Source: Bacteroidales bacterium
Lineage (GTDB): Bacteria; Bacteroidota; Bacteroidia; Bacteroidales; UBA932
DNA: 64,000 nt
NCBI GenBank assembly: GCA_015060405.1
Contig: SUYN01000012.1
Location: 1 to 64,000, forward strand
Direction of reading: 5' to 3'
Part shown: in pieces, positions 1 to 8,295 of the stretch
How positions within the stretch are numbered: position 1 is the stretch's first letter
How the letters are laid out: each line of letters opens with the position of its first letter
Notes under the pieces: generated by a model
The model's input: only the letters and a program-made list of their open reading frames with translations
Database searches by the model: none
Told to the model about the DNA's origin: nothing
Program-made: the position numbers and the translations under genes

Positions 1-114
1 CCCTTCCTGTGCAGGTAGAAGTTGAACTTCACCGTACGGAGCTTAGGGTAGATCTCCTTCTTTGCGTACGAGTACCACCCGTACTGTCCATGCTGTTCTG
101 GGAATGTGGATTGT
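1..114 (-). pseudogene. Coding-like remnant at left edge
   Basis: Read on the minus strand, these bases give an open stretch of about 38 codons that includes the string YPKLRTVKFNFYLHRKG and runs off the left edge. It is preceded directly by a TAA stop and contains no Met or other clear start. The string resembles, from memory, the C-terminal part of Bacteroidales OmpA-like/DUF3868 surface proteins found in fimbrial loci. That match was not tested. It may be a decayed gene, a frameshifted gene whose start lies in another frame, or chance. The rest of the gene, if any, is outside the window. Confidence 0.25.
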
Positions 115-118
115 GAGA

Positions 119-266
119 TTTACGCAGAGTTTTACGCAGATAATTAATTGGGGGTCGGAGATTCAGGAGACACCTGAGGAGAAAACAAAAGCGAGCCTGC
201 ACTGCTTCCGGAGTGAAGCTTCGGGCTCGCTGAGGGGTTGGGATTTTACGCAGAATTTTACGCATA
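119..266. repeat. 22-bp direct repeat pair flanking a hairpin
   Basis: Two near-identical 22-bp copies (consensus TTTACGCAGARTTTTACGCA, then KA) lie at 119-140 and 245-266. Each copy is itself two TTTTACGCA half-units. Between them lies an 8-bp perfect inverted repeat, AGCGAGCC (190-197) with GGCTCGCT (224-231), which could be a terminator for a leftward or rightward transcript. The arrangement could be a recombination scar or a protein-binding site. Function is unknown. Confidence 0.5.
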
Positions 267-397
267 CTATTTCATGCGTAACTGTCGGAAGGGCATTCGG
301 GAGGGAGTGCCCGAAGGTAAGATCACCGGCAAAAGTTGCTTGATATTCTATTCTTCTGATTTCACTGCACTGATTACATTTCACAGTCACACCAAAT

Positions 398-729
398 GCA
401 CCTAGGTGTCATTCCCTTCCACACCCGGGTGCACTCATCGTCTTCCCAGACCGCTACAAGGCCACATGCCGCACCTGGGGGTACAACCAAAACACACCCG
501 GGTGCGCTCATCGTCTTCCCAGACCGCTACAGGGCCACATGCCGCACCTGGGGGTACAACCAAAACACACCCGGGTGCGCTCATCGTCGTCTTGTCTCAG
601 GACACTACAGGGCCACATGCCGCACCTGGGGGCGCCACCAAAACACACCCGGGTGCGCTTACAGTCGTCTCAGGACACTACAAGTCCACAGGCTGCACCT
701 GGGGGTGCCACCAAAACACACCCGGGTGC
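398..729. repeat. Tandem array of five hairpin units (73-78 bp period)
   Basis: Five copies of a 35-nt imperfect palindrome lie at 398-432, 471-505, 544-578, 622-656 and 695-729. Each starts GCACCTGGG (GCACCTAGG in the first) and ends CCCGGGTGC, so each can form a 9-bp stem with one T-G wobble. The 38-43 nt between palindromes are also repeated (for example CAGACCGCTACAGGGCCACA), so the true unit is 73 bp, with one 78-bp unit. A 73-bp period shifts the reading frame from unit to unit, which argues against coding. No neighbouring cas genes exist. It looks like an intergenic minisatellite or structured repeat family. Nothing shows a function. Confidence 0.8.
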
Positions 730-789
730 AATTTTGCAGGTGGTTCTGAATCCGTAAGCGTCTCCACCTGAGCCCGAAGGAGAGGGTAT

Positions 790-840
790 ATAAAGTTAAA
801 CGGGTGACTAACATGTTGTCAGTCACCCGTTTAACTTTAT
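790..840. terminator. Bidirectional rho-independent terminator
   Basis: A perfect 20-bp inverted repeat (790-809 with 821-840) encloses an 11-nt loop. The arms start ATAAAGTTAAAC, giving a T-rich tail in both directions. It lies just past the stop of the OmpH/Skp gene on the minus strand, so it should end the uppS-bamA-ompH transcript and insulate it from the repeat array. Confidence 0.85.
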
Positions 841-871
841 GTGCCGGCTAAATCCGGCCTAATAAATCATA

Positions 872-1447
872 TTACATCTGAGCCTGCTGGGCTGCCATTG
901 CTTTTGCCTCAAGCTCTGCCTGAAGTGCTTCGAGAGTGCGTCCCTCAGGAATATTGAGAGCCTTGCGTGCATCTGCTGTAAGGTCCACTCCCTGAGCAGG
1001 GTCGATGTAGAGGAGGGAGCTCTGCTCGAATACGAATGCAAGTCCTTTGGCCTTTGCTATCTCTGTCACGGTTGTCTGTGCCTTCTCGTAGATAGGAGCC
1101 TGGAGTGAGTTCTGAAGCTGCTGCATCTCCTGCTGGAGGCTCTGCTGAGTCTGCTGGAGTCTTGACTCGATGTCCATAAGTTCCTTCTCCTTGCTCTCAC
1201 GGATTGCTGCAGTCCAGGTAGAAGCCTTTGACTGGTAATCCTGCATCTTGGTCTGGTACTCCTGGTACATTGACATGAGGATTTCCTCGTTTGTCTTCTG
1301 GTTCTCCTCCATAGTCGCTCTTGCTGCGTCCATCTCTGGCATGAGCATCACTATCTCGTTGAAATTCACATAACCGAAGCTAAGGCTCTGTGCTGATGCA
1401 GCTACAGACATAACTGCCATTGTTGCGATAAGAATAATTTTTTTCAT
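872..1447 (-). CDS. Periplasmic chaperone, OmpH/Skp family
   Basis: The 191-residue product begins with a signal peptide (MKKIILIATMAVMSVAASAQ) followed by a short beta strand (LSFGYVNFNEIV). A long Glu/Gln-rich helical region at about residues 45-120 would form the tentacles of an Skp-like trimer. A C-terminal segment (GLAFVFEQSSLLYIDPAQGVDLT) matches the OmpH family, and the length is typical. Skp proteins hold unfolded outer-membrane proteins in the periplasm and hand them to the BAM complex. The gene follows bamA by 34 bp on the same strand, the usual arrangement. It ends at a strong terminator. A second OmpH-like protein is encoded at 6567-7160. Confidence 0.9.
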   Translation of the reverse strand: MKKIILIATMAVMSVAASAQSLSFGYVNFNEIVMLMPEMDAARATMEENQKTNEEILMSMYQEYQTKMQDYQSKASTWTAAIRESKEKELMDIESRLQQTQQSLQQEMQQLQNSLQAPIYEKAQTTVTEIAKAKGLAFVFEQSSLLYIDPAQGVDLTADARKALNIPEGRTLEALQAELEAKAMAAQQAQM

Positions 1448-1481
1448 TTCCTTTATTTTTTGTTTTTATTCATTTATTCAA

Positions 1482-4058
1482 TTAAAACTGCTGTCCGATC
1501 ACGAAGTGGAACTGGCTCTTTCCGTTGGTAGGGTCGTCGAATCCGTATCCCCAGTCAACTCCGAGAAGTCCGATCATCGGCAGGAAGACCCTGACACCGA
1601 CTCCGGCAGACCTCTTGATCTGGAAAGGATTGAAATCCCTGATGTCAGCCCAGCAGTTACCTCCCTCAAGGAAGAGCAATGCATAGATGGTAGACTGAGG
1701 CTGCAGGATGACAGGATAGCGGAGCTCGACTGTGAACTTGTCATAAACGTTACCTGCGTAATAGTTACCTGTCGAACTGTTGGATGCTGCGAGCGGAGTG
1801 AGCGAGTAGTTCTCATAACCTCTCAGAGAGATGATCTCCGAACCGTAGGTGTCGTAACCTGACATACCGTCACCACCGACGCGGAAGCCTTCAAACGGCG
1901 AATATCCCCAGTTTCTGTTGTAATAGCCCAGATAGCCGAACTGTGCACGTGCCATCAGGACAAGGTCGCCGACAAGCTTCTGGAACACCGAGCCCTTGAA
2001 TGACCATTTGTGGTACTCGATCCACTTGTAGCGGTCCTGTGAACTCTGGAGATCATAGTTTATATCTTTCCAGCTGTTGACCTTCACTTTGTTGCCATCT
2101 GCATCCGGGTACTGCTTCCTCAGGAGCGAATACGGAGGAGTGAGCTGGAGCGAAAAGCTGAAGTCCGAACCGGTACGAGGGTAGATCTGCTGGTCGGTAG
2201 ATGTACGCGACAAGCTGAGGGTGTAGCTCAGGTTGTGCGAGATACCTGTGTCGAACATGAACTGATATCCCCAGTCCTGGAGTCTGTATGTCTGCCAGCT
2301 GAGCTGGTTGTAGAGCACGAAGTAGTTGTCCGGCCATTTCAGACGCTTGCCAAGACCTGCGGCAAATCCATATACCTCCATGTATTCGTCGTTATTGAGG
2401 ATGTTGTAATATATATATGAATTTGTCTGTCTTGTGTAATACAGAGAGGTCTGCAGCGAGGTAGGCTTCTTGCCGAAGAGCCATGGCTCCGAGAAGCTTG
2501 CGGAAAGGCTGGTGTAGTAGGTACCGTTGGTCTGGAAACGTACAGAGAGGTTCTGTGCATCTCCCAGAGGCACCGGACGCCATGCGGACTTGTCGAAGAA
2601 ACGGCGTGTCGAGAAGTTGTTGAAGCTGACTCCGACTGTCGCTACAAAGGTGTTGCCGCCCCAACCTCCGGAAAGTTCAAGCTGGCTTGAAGGCTTTTCG
2701 GTCACGTTGTACACGAGGTCCACGGTGTTGTCAAGCGGATTCGGAATGATGGAATAGCCTGACGCCGGATCCATGATCGCCTCCGGATCGAACTGGCCCA
2801 TTGAAGCGATCTCTCGGATCGACCTTTCGAATTCGGACTGGCTGAAAAGGTAGCCCGGACGGGTGAAGATCTGACGACGGATGACTCTCTCGTTGGTCAG
2901 GTCGTTACCGTTGATGACGATGTTGTTCAAAGTGGCAGGCTTTCCCTCGACGATGCGCATCTCCACATCCACAGAGTCCCCTTCAATGTTCAGCTCGACC
3001 GGCTGGAGGTTGAAGAAGAGGTAGCCGTTGTCCCTATAGAGCTTGGATATGTCATAGTCTGTCTGTTTTCCACCGCCGAAGAGACGTTTCTCCATTGTCA
3101 CGACGTCGTAGACATCGCCCTTGCTGATCTTGAGGACTTCATTGAGGACATCGGAGCTGTACACCGAGTTACCTGTCCATGTGATGTCCCTGAAATAGTA
3201 CTTCTTTCCTTCATCTATCTCGAAGTCTATCTGAAGACGGTTCGGCTCCACATAGTACATGGTGTCCTTTACTATACGTGCATCCCTGTAACCGGCTTCA
3301 TTGAAAACGGTAAGCAGGGCGCGCTTGTCGTTTTCATATTCCTTTTCCTGGAATTTCTTTGAACTGAAGAAGTTCTGGAATCTCTTGTCCCTTGTCTTCT
3401 TCATCGAACGTACCAGCTTGCTCTCCTTCACATTGTCGGCTCCCTTGAATGTGATGGTCTGGATCTTGACCTTCTCACCCTTGTTGACGGCGAACTGGAC
3501 GCGGATGGCGCTCTTTATGACCGAGTCCCTCTTCGTATTGACATCCACTTCGACATTGTTGAAACCCTTTTCCTTGTAGTATCTCTTGATGATGTCACTC
3601 GAAGTCTTGGCGACATAATCGGAGAATTCTCCTCCTCGACGGAGATTCAGACGCTCCAGCAGCTCCTTTTCCTCACCGCTCTTGACTCCACTGAAGGACC
3701 AGCGTGACACACGCGGCCTCTCGACGATGCAGACCTTGAAGAAGGCTGTGTCGCGGGTCGGAGTGATCGAGTCAATGACAACCGAAACATCTTCGAAATA
3801 CCTCTGGAGCCACAACCTCTGGACTATGCCCGTCATCGCTTCACCTGGGACAGTCACCTCCATTCCTTTCTGAAGCGCGGCGATCTGAAGGATCTGGTCC
3901 TGGGAAAAGTACTTCGAGCCTTCGACCTTGACTCCACCTACAATGTATTTCTTAGGGTTATTATAGTCTACCACAATGTTCTCCCCTGCCTGCTGTGCCC
4001 TTAACGGGAATGTCAGCGCCAGGAGAAGCAACAAGATAGCTGTTCGACAGATTTTCAT
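1482..4058 (-). CDS. bamA: Outer membrane protein assembly factor BamA
   Basis: This 858-residue protein is the core of the BAM complex, which inserts beta-barrel proteins into the outer membrane. It has a signal peptide (residues 1-21, ending LRAQ) and a series of POTRA repeats at about residues 35-450, with characteristic pieces such as VNKGEKVKIQTITFKG and FEIDEGKKYYFRDITWTGNS. A C-terminal Omp85 barrel follows and ends in phenylalanine (FHFVIGQQF), as expected for a BAM substrate. It sits between uppS and the skp-like chaperone gene. A minus-strand TATATTTG lies 26-33 bp upstream of the start, so it may have its own promoter as well as read-through from uppS. Confidence 0.97.
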   Translation of the reverse strand: MKICRTAILLLLLALTFPLRAQQAGENIVVDYNNPKKYIVGGVKVEGSKYFSQDQILQIAALQKGMEVTVPGEAMTGIVQRLWLQRYFEDVSVVIDSITPTRDTAFFKVCIVERPRVSRWSFSGVKSGEEKELLERLNLRRGGEFSDYVAKTSSDIIKRYYKEKGFNNVEVDVNTKRDSVIKSAIRVQFAVNKGEKVKIQTITFKGADNVKESKLVRSMKKTRDKRFQNFFSSKKFQEKEYENDKRALLTVFNEAGYRDARIVKDTMYYVEPNRLQIDFEIDEGKKYYFRDITWTGNSVYSSDVLNEVLKISKGDVYDVVTMEKRLFGGGKQTDYDISKLYRDNGYLFFNLQPVELNIEGDSVDVEMRIVEGKPATLNNIVINGNDLTNERVIRRQIFTRPGYLFSQSEFERSIREIASMGQFDPEAIMDPASGYSIIPNPLDNTVDLVYNVTEKPSSQLELSGGWGGNTFVATVGVSFNNFSTRRFFDKSAWRPVPLGDAQNLSVRFQTNGTYYTSLSASFSEPWLFGKKPTSLQTSLYYTRQTNSYIYYNILNNDEYMEVYGFAAGLGKRLKWPDNYFVLYNQLSWQTYRLQDWGYQFMFDTGISHNLSYTLSLSRTSTDQQIYPRTGSDFSFSLQLTPPYSLLRKQYPDADGNKVKVNSWKDINYDLQSSQDRYKWIEYHKWSFKGSVFQKLVGDLVLMARAQFGYLGYYNRNWGYSPFEGFRVGGDGMSGYDTYGSEIISLRGYENYSLTPLAASNSSTGNYYAGNVYDKFTVELRYPVILQPQSTIYALLFLEGGNCWADIRDFNPFQIKRSAGVGVRVFLPMIGLLGVDWGYGFDDPTNGKSQFHFVIGQQF

Positions 4059-4083
4059 TTCTATATCGTTAATTTCAAAACTG

Positions 4084-4091
4084 CAAATATA
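4084..4091 (-). promoter_or_regulatory. Putative -7 element for bamA
   Basis: CAAATATA on the plus strand reads TATATTTG on the minus strand, a match to the Bacteroidota TAnnTTTG element in the uppS-bamA gap. No clear TTG was found at the matching upstream distance, so the call rests on one element only. Confidence 0.4.
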
Positions 4092-4097
4092 GTCAGA

Positions 4098-4811
4098 TTA
4101 TTTGACTTTTCCATATCGTCGGTCGCGTTTTGCATAGGATTCCAGCGCCTTTCTGAAATCTTCCTTCCTGAAATCCGGCCAGAGCTTGTCCACAAACAGG
4201 AGTTCCGAGTATGCGCCCTGCCACAGGAGATAGTTGCTCAGGCGGCTTTCGCCGGAAGTCCTCACGATCAGGTCCGGGTCAGGAATGCCGTCTGTGACAA
4301 GGTACCTGGCGAAATCGTCAGGACCAACATCCGCGATGTCCTCAGGATGTGCAAGCATATCCCGGGCCATTTTCTTTGCCGCCTGCAATATATCCCACTT
4401 TCCGCTGTAGCTCAGGAATATGACGAGGGTCAGCACTTCATTTCCCTTCGTGCGCTCCATACAGCGTTCTATCTCATCGTTGAGTCCGGCATCAAGCCTG
4501 TCTCTGTTGCCGAGAACGACAAAACGGACTCCATTCCTGTCCAGGGAGTCCATTTCATTGGCCATTGCCTTGACCATCAGCCCCATGAGGGTCGACACTT
4601 CATCGTCGGGACGGCTCCAGTTCTCTTCCGAGAATGCAAAAAGCGACAGGTACTTCACACCTGCCTCAATCGCAGCCTCCACACATGCACGGACAGAGTT
4701 CACCCCCTCGAAATGACCGTAAACCCTTTCCTTTCCCCTTTCTTTTGCCCAACGGCCATTACCATCCATTATCAGCGACACGTGGGCAGGCAGAAGATTT
4801 TCCTTCGACAT
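4098..4811 (-). CDS. uppS: Undecaprenyl diphosphate synthase (cis-prenyltransferase)
   Basis: The enzyme condenses farnesyl diphosphate with isopentenyl diphosphates to make C55 undecaprenyl diphosphate, the lipid carrier for peptidoglycan and surface glycans. The 237-residue product has the IMDGNGRWAKERGKERVYGH segment near residue 14, with the catalytic Asp, and a C-terminal RTSGESRLSNYLLWQGAYSE segment; both are diagnostic. The length is usual. It lies upstream of bamA and downstream of nadK on the same strand, an envelope-biogenesis grouping. The 35-bp gap to nadK is almost filled by a repeated 29-bp sequence. Confidence 0.97.
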   Translation of the reverse strand: MSKENLLPAHVSLIMDGNGRWAKERGKERVYGHFEGVNSVRACVEAAIEAGVKYLSLFAFSEENWSRPDDEVSTLMGLMVKAMANEMDSLDRNGVRFVVLGNRDRLDAGLNDEIERCMERTKGNEVLTLVIFLSYSGKWDILQAAKKMARDMLAHPEDIADVGPDDFARYLVTDGIPDPDLIVRTSGESRLSNYLLWQGAYSELLFVDKLWPDFRKEDFRKALESYAKRDRRYGKVK

Positions 4812-4840
4812 AGAAACTGTTTAATTTTTTCTCCGAAAAA
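4812..4840. repeat. 29-bp repeat, second copy at 48837-48865
   Basis: The sequence beginning AGAAACTGTTTAATTTTTTC and ending CTCCGAAAAA occurs here in the nadK-uppS gap. It occurs again, base for base but in the opposite orientation, at 48837-48865 next to gltX. Here it stands alone. At the second site it is one end of a roughly 196-bp element. It may be a solo terminal repeat left by a small mobile element. Confidence 0.6.
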
Positions 4841-4846
4841 TTATAA

Positions 4847-5677
4847 TCATCTGTTATTTCTGACATCTTCCCCCCAGAACAACTTCTCTGTCAGAGCATC
4901 TATGAAATTTGACCTTTTCAGCCGGACACGTTTAAGCGAAAACTGTGCCACACTTATGCGGATCTGAGTCTCGGAAGAGACAAGGGAAGTCCTGTTGTCT
5001 GCAGTAAGGATCACCTTGTCATCCCTGGAGTTCAGCCTGAGGCTGATCTCCGCGCTGTCAGGCACCACAAGTGGCCGCACATTAAGATTATGGGGGGCTA
5101 TAGGAGATATGATCAGCACCTTTGACTCGGGCAGGACGATCGGCCCGCCTGCACTGAGCGAATATGCTGTCGAGCCGGAACTGGTGGAGACTATCAGACC
5201 GTCTGCCCAATAGGTCGGAAGGCACACGCCGTCTATGGTCACATCCACGCCGAGCATCGCGGCTCCGCTTCTATGTACGGTGAATTCGTTCAAGGCATAC
5301 GGCCAGGCCCCTATCCCGCTCCCGTCACCGGTCCCGTGATCAAGGATTTCCGCCTTGAGCATGGCTCTGTTCTCCACCGTATACTCCCCTGAGAGAATGG
5401 CCTGGGCAACATCACAGGGGCGGTTTTCCGAAAGGAATCCCATACGTCCGAAATTCACTCCCATCACCGGTATGGGCCTGCCGGCAAGATATTTTGCCGC
5501 AGAAAGGAAGGTACCGTCTCCGCCTATGCTCAACAGCATGTCCGCATCCTCAGGGAGCGGAGCGTCATCCGACAGGGTCACTACTTCGGCTCCCCCGCCT
5601 GAGAGTGTGTCTGTCAGAGCATTCAGTCCGGGGTCGTCCTCAAGCCTGTCGTTTCCTATATATATTGCTGTCTTCAT
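4847..5677 (-). CDS. nadK: NAD kinase
   Basis: This cytoplasmic enzyme phosphorylates NAD to NADP. The GGDGT nucleotide-binding motif lies in LLSIGGDGTFLSAAK, followed by NFGRMGFLSE and a C-terminal beta-rich domain with STSSGSTAYSLSAGGPI. The product is 276 residues from the ATG chosen here. An in-frame TTG seven codons upstream could extend it, but MKTAIYIGNDR is the natural family N-terminus. It is divergent from pdxJ and leads the nadK-uppS-bamA-ompH series on the minus strand. Confidence 0.95.
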   Translation of the reverse strand: MKTAIYIGNDRLEDDPGLNALTDTLSGGGAEVVTLSDDAPLPEDADMLLSIGGDGTFLSAAKYLAGRPIPVMGVNFGRMGFLSENRPCDVAQAILSGEYTVENRAMLKAEILDHGTGDGSGIGAWPYALNEFTVHRSGAAMLGVDVTIDGVCLPTYWADGLIVSTSSGSTAYSLSAGGPIVLPESKVLIISPIAPHNLNVRPLVVPDSAEISLRLNSRDDKVILTADNRTSLVSSETQIRISVAQFSLKRVRLKRSNFIDALTEKLFWGEDVRNNR

Positions 5678-5743
5678 GATGATATGATATCGAAACAATC
5701 CTCAAAAATAACATATTAATATCAATAATTGAACTTTATTGTG

Positions 5744-5751
5744 TATTTTTG
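5744..5751 (+). promoter_or_regulatory. Putative -7 element for pdxJ
   Basis: TATTTTTG matches TAnnTTTG and lies 24 bp before the pdxJ ATG. It overlaps the upstream in-frame extension of the pdxJ frame, which supports the downstream start. No well-spaced TTG was found. Confidence 0.4.
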
Positions 5752-5774
5752 TGTCTTGTATCAAACGTTTTCAT

Positions 5775-6494
5775 ATGACGAAATTAAGCGTAAACATAAA
5801 CAAGATCGCGACCATCCGCAACGCCCGCGGAGGCAGGATGCCGGATGTGACACTTGCGGCTGTGAATTGCGAGAAGTTCGGCGCGGAGGGAATAACCGTA
5901 CACCCGAGGCCTGACGAAAGGCACATCAGGTACGCGGATGTCAGGGATATACGCCCGCTCATCACGACGGAATTCAACATCGAAGGCAACCCGATCCCGT
6001 CATTTGTCGACCTTGTCAACGAAAACAGGCCGCATCAGGTAACCCTCGTACCCGACGCCCATGATGCGATAACGTCGGATTCCGGCTGGGACACCATCAG
6101 GAACAGGGACTTTCTGACGGAAATATGCGAGGAATTCAGGAGAAACGGCATCAGGACATCAATCTTTGTGGGGGCCGACCCTGCAATGGTGGAAGGAGCG
6201 GCTGCATGCGGCGCGGACAGGGTCGAGCTATACACTGAGCCATACGCTTCGATGTTTCCTGACAACCCGGAGGCGGCGGTCGCACCGTTCATAAAGGCGG
6301 CACAGGCTGCAAGGGAATGTGGTCTGGGACTGAATGCAGGCCATGACCTGAACCTGGACAATCTGGAGTTCTTCATCCGCAACATACCGTGGACAGACGA
6401 GGTCTCAATAGGCCATGCCCTCATTAGCGACGCTTTATATATGGGTCTGGAGCAAACAATAAAGGCATATCTCGCAAAAATTAAGATTTTTTAA
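5775..6494 (+). CDS. pdxJ: Pyridoxine 5'-phosphate synthase
   Basis: PdxJ closes the ring of pyridoxine 5'-phosphate from 1-deoxyxylulose 5-phosphate and 3-amino-2-oxopropyl phosphate in the DXP-dependent vitamin B6 pathway. The 239-residue TIM-barrel protein begins [20 protein letters not shown]. It contains the family motifs [21 protein letters not shown] and [11 protein letters not shown]. An upstream in-frame start (12 codons earlier) is unlikely because a promoter-like TATTTTTG lies over that region. It is divergent from nadK and is followed by the OmpH-like lipoprotein gene. Confidence 0.96.
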   Translation: MTKLSVNINKIATIRNARGGRMPDVTLAAVNCEKFGAEGITVHPRPDERHIRYADVRDIRPLITTEFNIEGNPIPSFVDLVNENRPHQVTLVPDAHDAITSDSGWDTIRNRDFLTEICEEFRRNGIRTSIFVGADPAMVEGAAACGADRVELYTEPYASMFPDNPEAAVAPFIKAAQAARECGLGLNAGHDLNLDNLEFFIRNIPWTDEVSIGHALISDALYMGLEQTIKAYLAKIKIF

Positions 6495-6495
6495 T

Positions 6496-6503
6496 TACCT
6501 TTG
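6496..6503 (+). promoter_or_regulatory. Putative -7 element for the OmpH-like lipoprotein operon
   Basis: TACCTTTG directly after the pdxJ stop matches TAnnTTTG. It would start a transcript with about 60 nt of leader before the lipoprotein gene. The upstream box is not clear. Confidence 0.4.
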
Positions 6504-6566
6504 CCGTTTGTCGCGTGATACGTCACGGAAAACATGAAATATAATAATAATTTACAATTAATAATA

Positions 6567-7160
6567 ATGAAAAAAGCATCACTTATTCTCTGCATCCTCG
6601 CAATGGCGGGTGCAGTCTCTTGCAAGAACGCAGCTACAACCGAGACCGCTGCAGCAACAGAAACAGCAGCAACAACAGCTGAGGGTAAAATCGTGTATGT
6701 CGACCTCGACAGAATCCTCGTGGAATATGACATGGCAAACGACCTCAGGTCTGTAGTGGAGACAAAGATCAACAACATCCAGGCTGAGATCAACAGAAAG
6801 GGTCAGAAGCTCGAGAAGGATGTAGCGGCATATCAGGAGAAGATCCAGAAGGGTCTCATGACACGTTCGGTAGCTGAGGCTCAGGGCCAGAAGCTCCAGC
6901 AGCAGGAGCTTGAGTTCAACAACTATGCAGCTCAGAAGCAGAACGAGATCAACGAGGAGCAGATGGTGATGATGAACCAGCTCGGCGACGCGATCCAGAC
7001 TTACCTCAACAAGTACAACGAAGAGATGAAGTACGCAATGATCCTCACCAACTCAGGTGGAGCACCGGTAATCACTGCAGACCCTTCACTTGACATCACA
7101 GAAGCAGTTCTCGCGGGACTCAACGAAGAGTATGTCAAGACAAAGAACACAAAGGAGTAA
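6567..7160 (+). CDS. OmpH/Skp-like lipoprotein
   Basis: The 197-residue product starts MKKASLILCILAMAGAVSCK, a lipoprotein signal with the lipobox AVSC. An Ala/Thr-rich linker of about 20 residues follows, then an OmpH-type domain (IVYVDLDRILVEYDMANDL) with a long helical hairpin rich in Gln, Glu and Lys, and the conserved end (AMILTNSGGAPVITADPSLDIT). Compared with the soluble Skp-like protein at 872-1447, this one would be membrane-anchored in the periplasm or outer membrane. A role in outer-membrane protein transit is inferred from family only. The start chosen gives a correct signal peptide. The next gene begins 3 bp after its stop. Confidence 0.85.
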   Translation: MKKASLILCILAMAGAVSCKNAATTETAAATETAATTAEGKIVYVDLDRILVEYDMANDLRSVVETKINNIQAEINRKGQKLEKDVAAYQEKIQKGLMTRSVAEAQGQKLQQQELEFNNYAAQKQNEINEEQMVMMNQLGDAIQTYLNKYNEEMKYAMILTNSGGAPVITADPSLDITEAVLAGLNEEYVKTKNTKE

Positions 7161-7163
7161 TCA

Positions 7164-8285
7164 TTGAAGATCGCAATACTGTCCTGTTTCTATCCCTATC
7201 GAGGAGGAATTTCTCAGTTTAACGCTTGTCTGTATGGTGAACTGAGCAAAGGCAACATTGTCAGGGCCTTTAATTTCAAGCGGCAGTACCCTGAATTCCT
7301 GTTTCCGGGAAAGACACAGTTTGTGACGCCAGACGACGAGGCCGTGCCGGTGGAGAGCATATCTCTGCTGGACACGGCCAATCCTTTTACATATCACAGC
7401 ACCTACAGGGCCATCAGGGAATGGCAGCCGGACGTGCTGATAGTCAGATACTGGATGTCCTATTTCGCGCCGTCATTAGGATATATTACCAGAAAGATGA
7501 AGAAGCATTGCAAGGTCATATCCATCCTTGACAATGTGATTCCGCATGAGCCGCATTTCTTCGACACTCCTCTGACGAAGTACTTCCTGAAGGGAAGCGA
7601 CGGGAGCGTGACTCTGTGCGAGGCCGTATCCAAGGACCTTCTGAAGATACAGCCGGATTCGAGATACACAGTGATCCAGCATCCTCTGTACTCCCACTTT
7701 GGGGAAAGGAAGGACAGGGCCGAAGCCGAAAGGAAGCTCGGGCTCCTTCCCGGAAAGAAGAACATCCTCTTTTTCGGGCTCATACGTACCTACAAGGGGC
7801 TTGACATCCTGCTCGAGGCCTTTGCGAAGCTGCCGGAAGATTACCAGCTGATAATCGCAGGAGAACCGTACGGATCGTTCGAGAAATACCAGCAGATCAT
7901 CGACAGACTGCCTGCAGGGAAACACATATCCATGAACCTCAAGTACATAAAGGACTCCGAGGTGACGGATTATTTTTCTGCCGCCGATGTCGCCGTGCTT
8001 CCTTACAGAAGCGCCACACAGAGCGGCATAAGTTCTGTTTCATATCATTTTGAAGTACCGATGATCGTTACGGACGTCGGTGGCCTGAAGGAGACGATAG
8101 GCGACAGAGGCACAGGACTTGTTGCACCTGAAGGTACACCCGAAGCCATATATTCTGAAATAATGAGATATTTCAGTGACCCTTCCATCAGGGAGAGCTG
8201 CATAGCTCACATCCGCGAAGAGAAGGAAAGACTGTCATGGAAATCATTCGCCGACAAGCTCCTTGAATTTGCCGGCACACTATAA
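7164..8285 (+). CDS. Glycosyltransferase, GT4-like
   Basis: The 373-residue product has a GT-B layout. The N-terminal half begins MKIAILSCFYPYRGGISQFN, with the glycine-rich loop of GT4 enzymes. The C-terminal half has NILFFGLIRTYKGLDILLEA and the nucleotide-sugar-binding stretch DVAVLPYRSATQSGISSVSY followed by VPMIVTDVGG. It probably transfers a sugar from a nucleotide-activated donor onto an envelope glycan; donor and acceptor cannot be told. The only sensible start is TTG, with GGAG about nine bases upstream overlapping the stop region of the preceding gene, so translation may be coupled. It is followed 10 bp later by the LysM protein gene. Confidence 0.85.
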   Translation: MKIAILSCFYPYRGGISQFNACLYGELSKGNIVRAFNFKRQYPEFLFPGKTQFVTPDDEAVPVESISLLDTANPFTYHSTYRAIREWQPDVLIVRYWMSYFAPSLGYITRKMKKHCKVISILDNVIPHEPHFFDTPLTKYFLKGSDGSVTLCEAVSKDLLKIQPDSRYTVIQHPLYSHFGERKDRAEAERKLGLLPGKKNILFFGLIRTYKGLDILLEAFAKLPEDYQLIIAGEPYGSFEKYQQIIDRLPAGKHISMNLKYIKDSEVTDYFSAADVAVLPYRSATQSGISSVSYHFEVPMIVTDVGGLKETIGDRGTGLVAPEGTPEAIYSEIMRYFSDPSIRESCIAHIREEKERLSWKSFADKLLEFAGTL

Positions 8286-8295
8286 GAAAGACCAG

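Noticed and set aside
398..729. CRISPR array
   Set aside because: Palindromes of 35 bp at 73-78 bp spacing look superficially like repeats and spacers, but the spacers are nearly identical to each other and no cas gene is present.
396..771. Three overlapping frames encoding HLGVxPKHTRV-type repeats
   Set aside because: The 73-bp unit is not a multiple of three, so the repeat passes through different frames. There is no signal peptide or start context, and the DNA palindromes explain the pattern better.
5678..5698. TTG start extending NadK by seven residues
   Set aside because: The ATG at 5677 gives the family N-terminus and needs no rare start codon.
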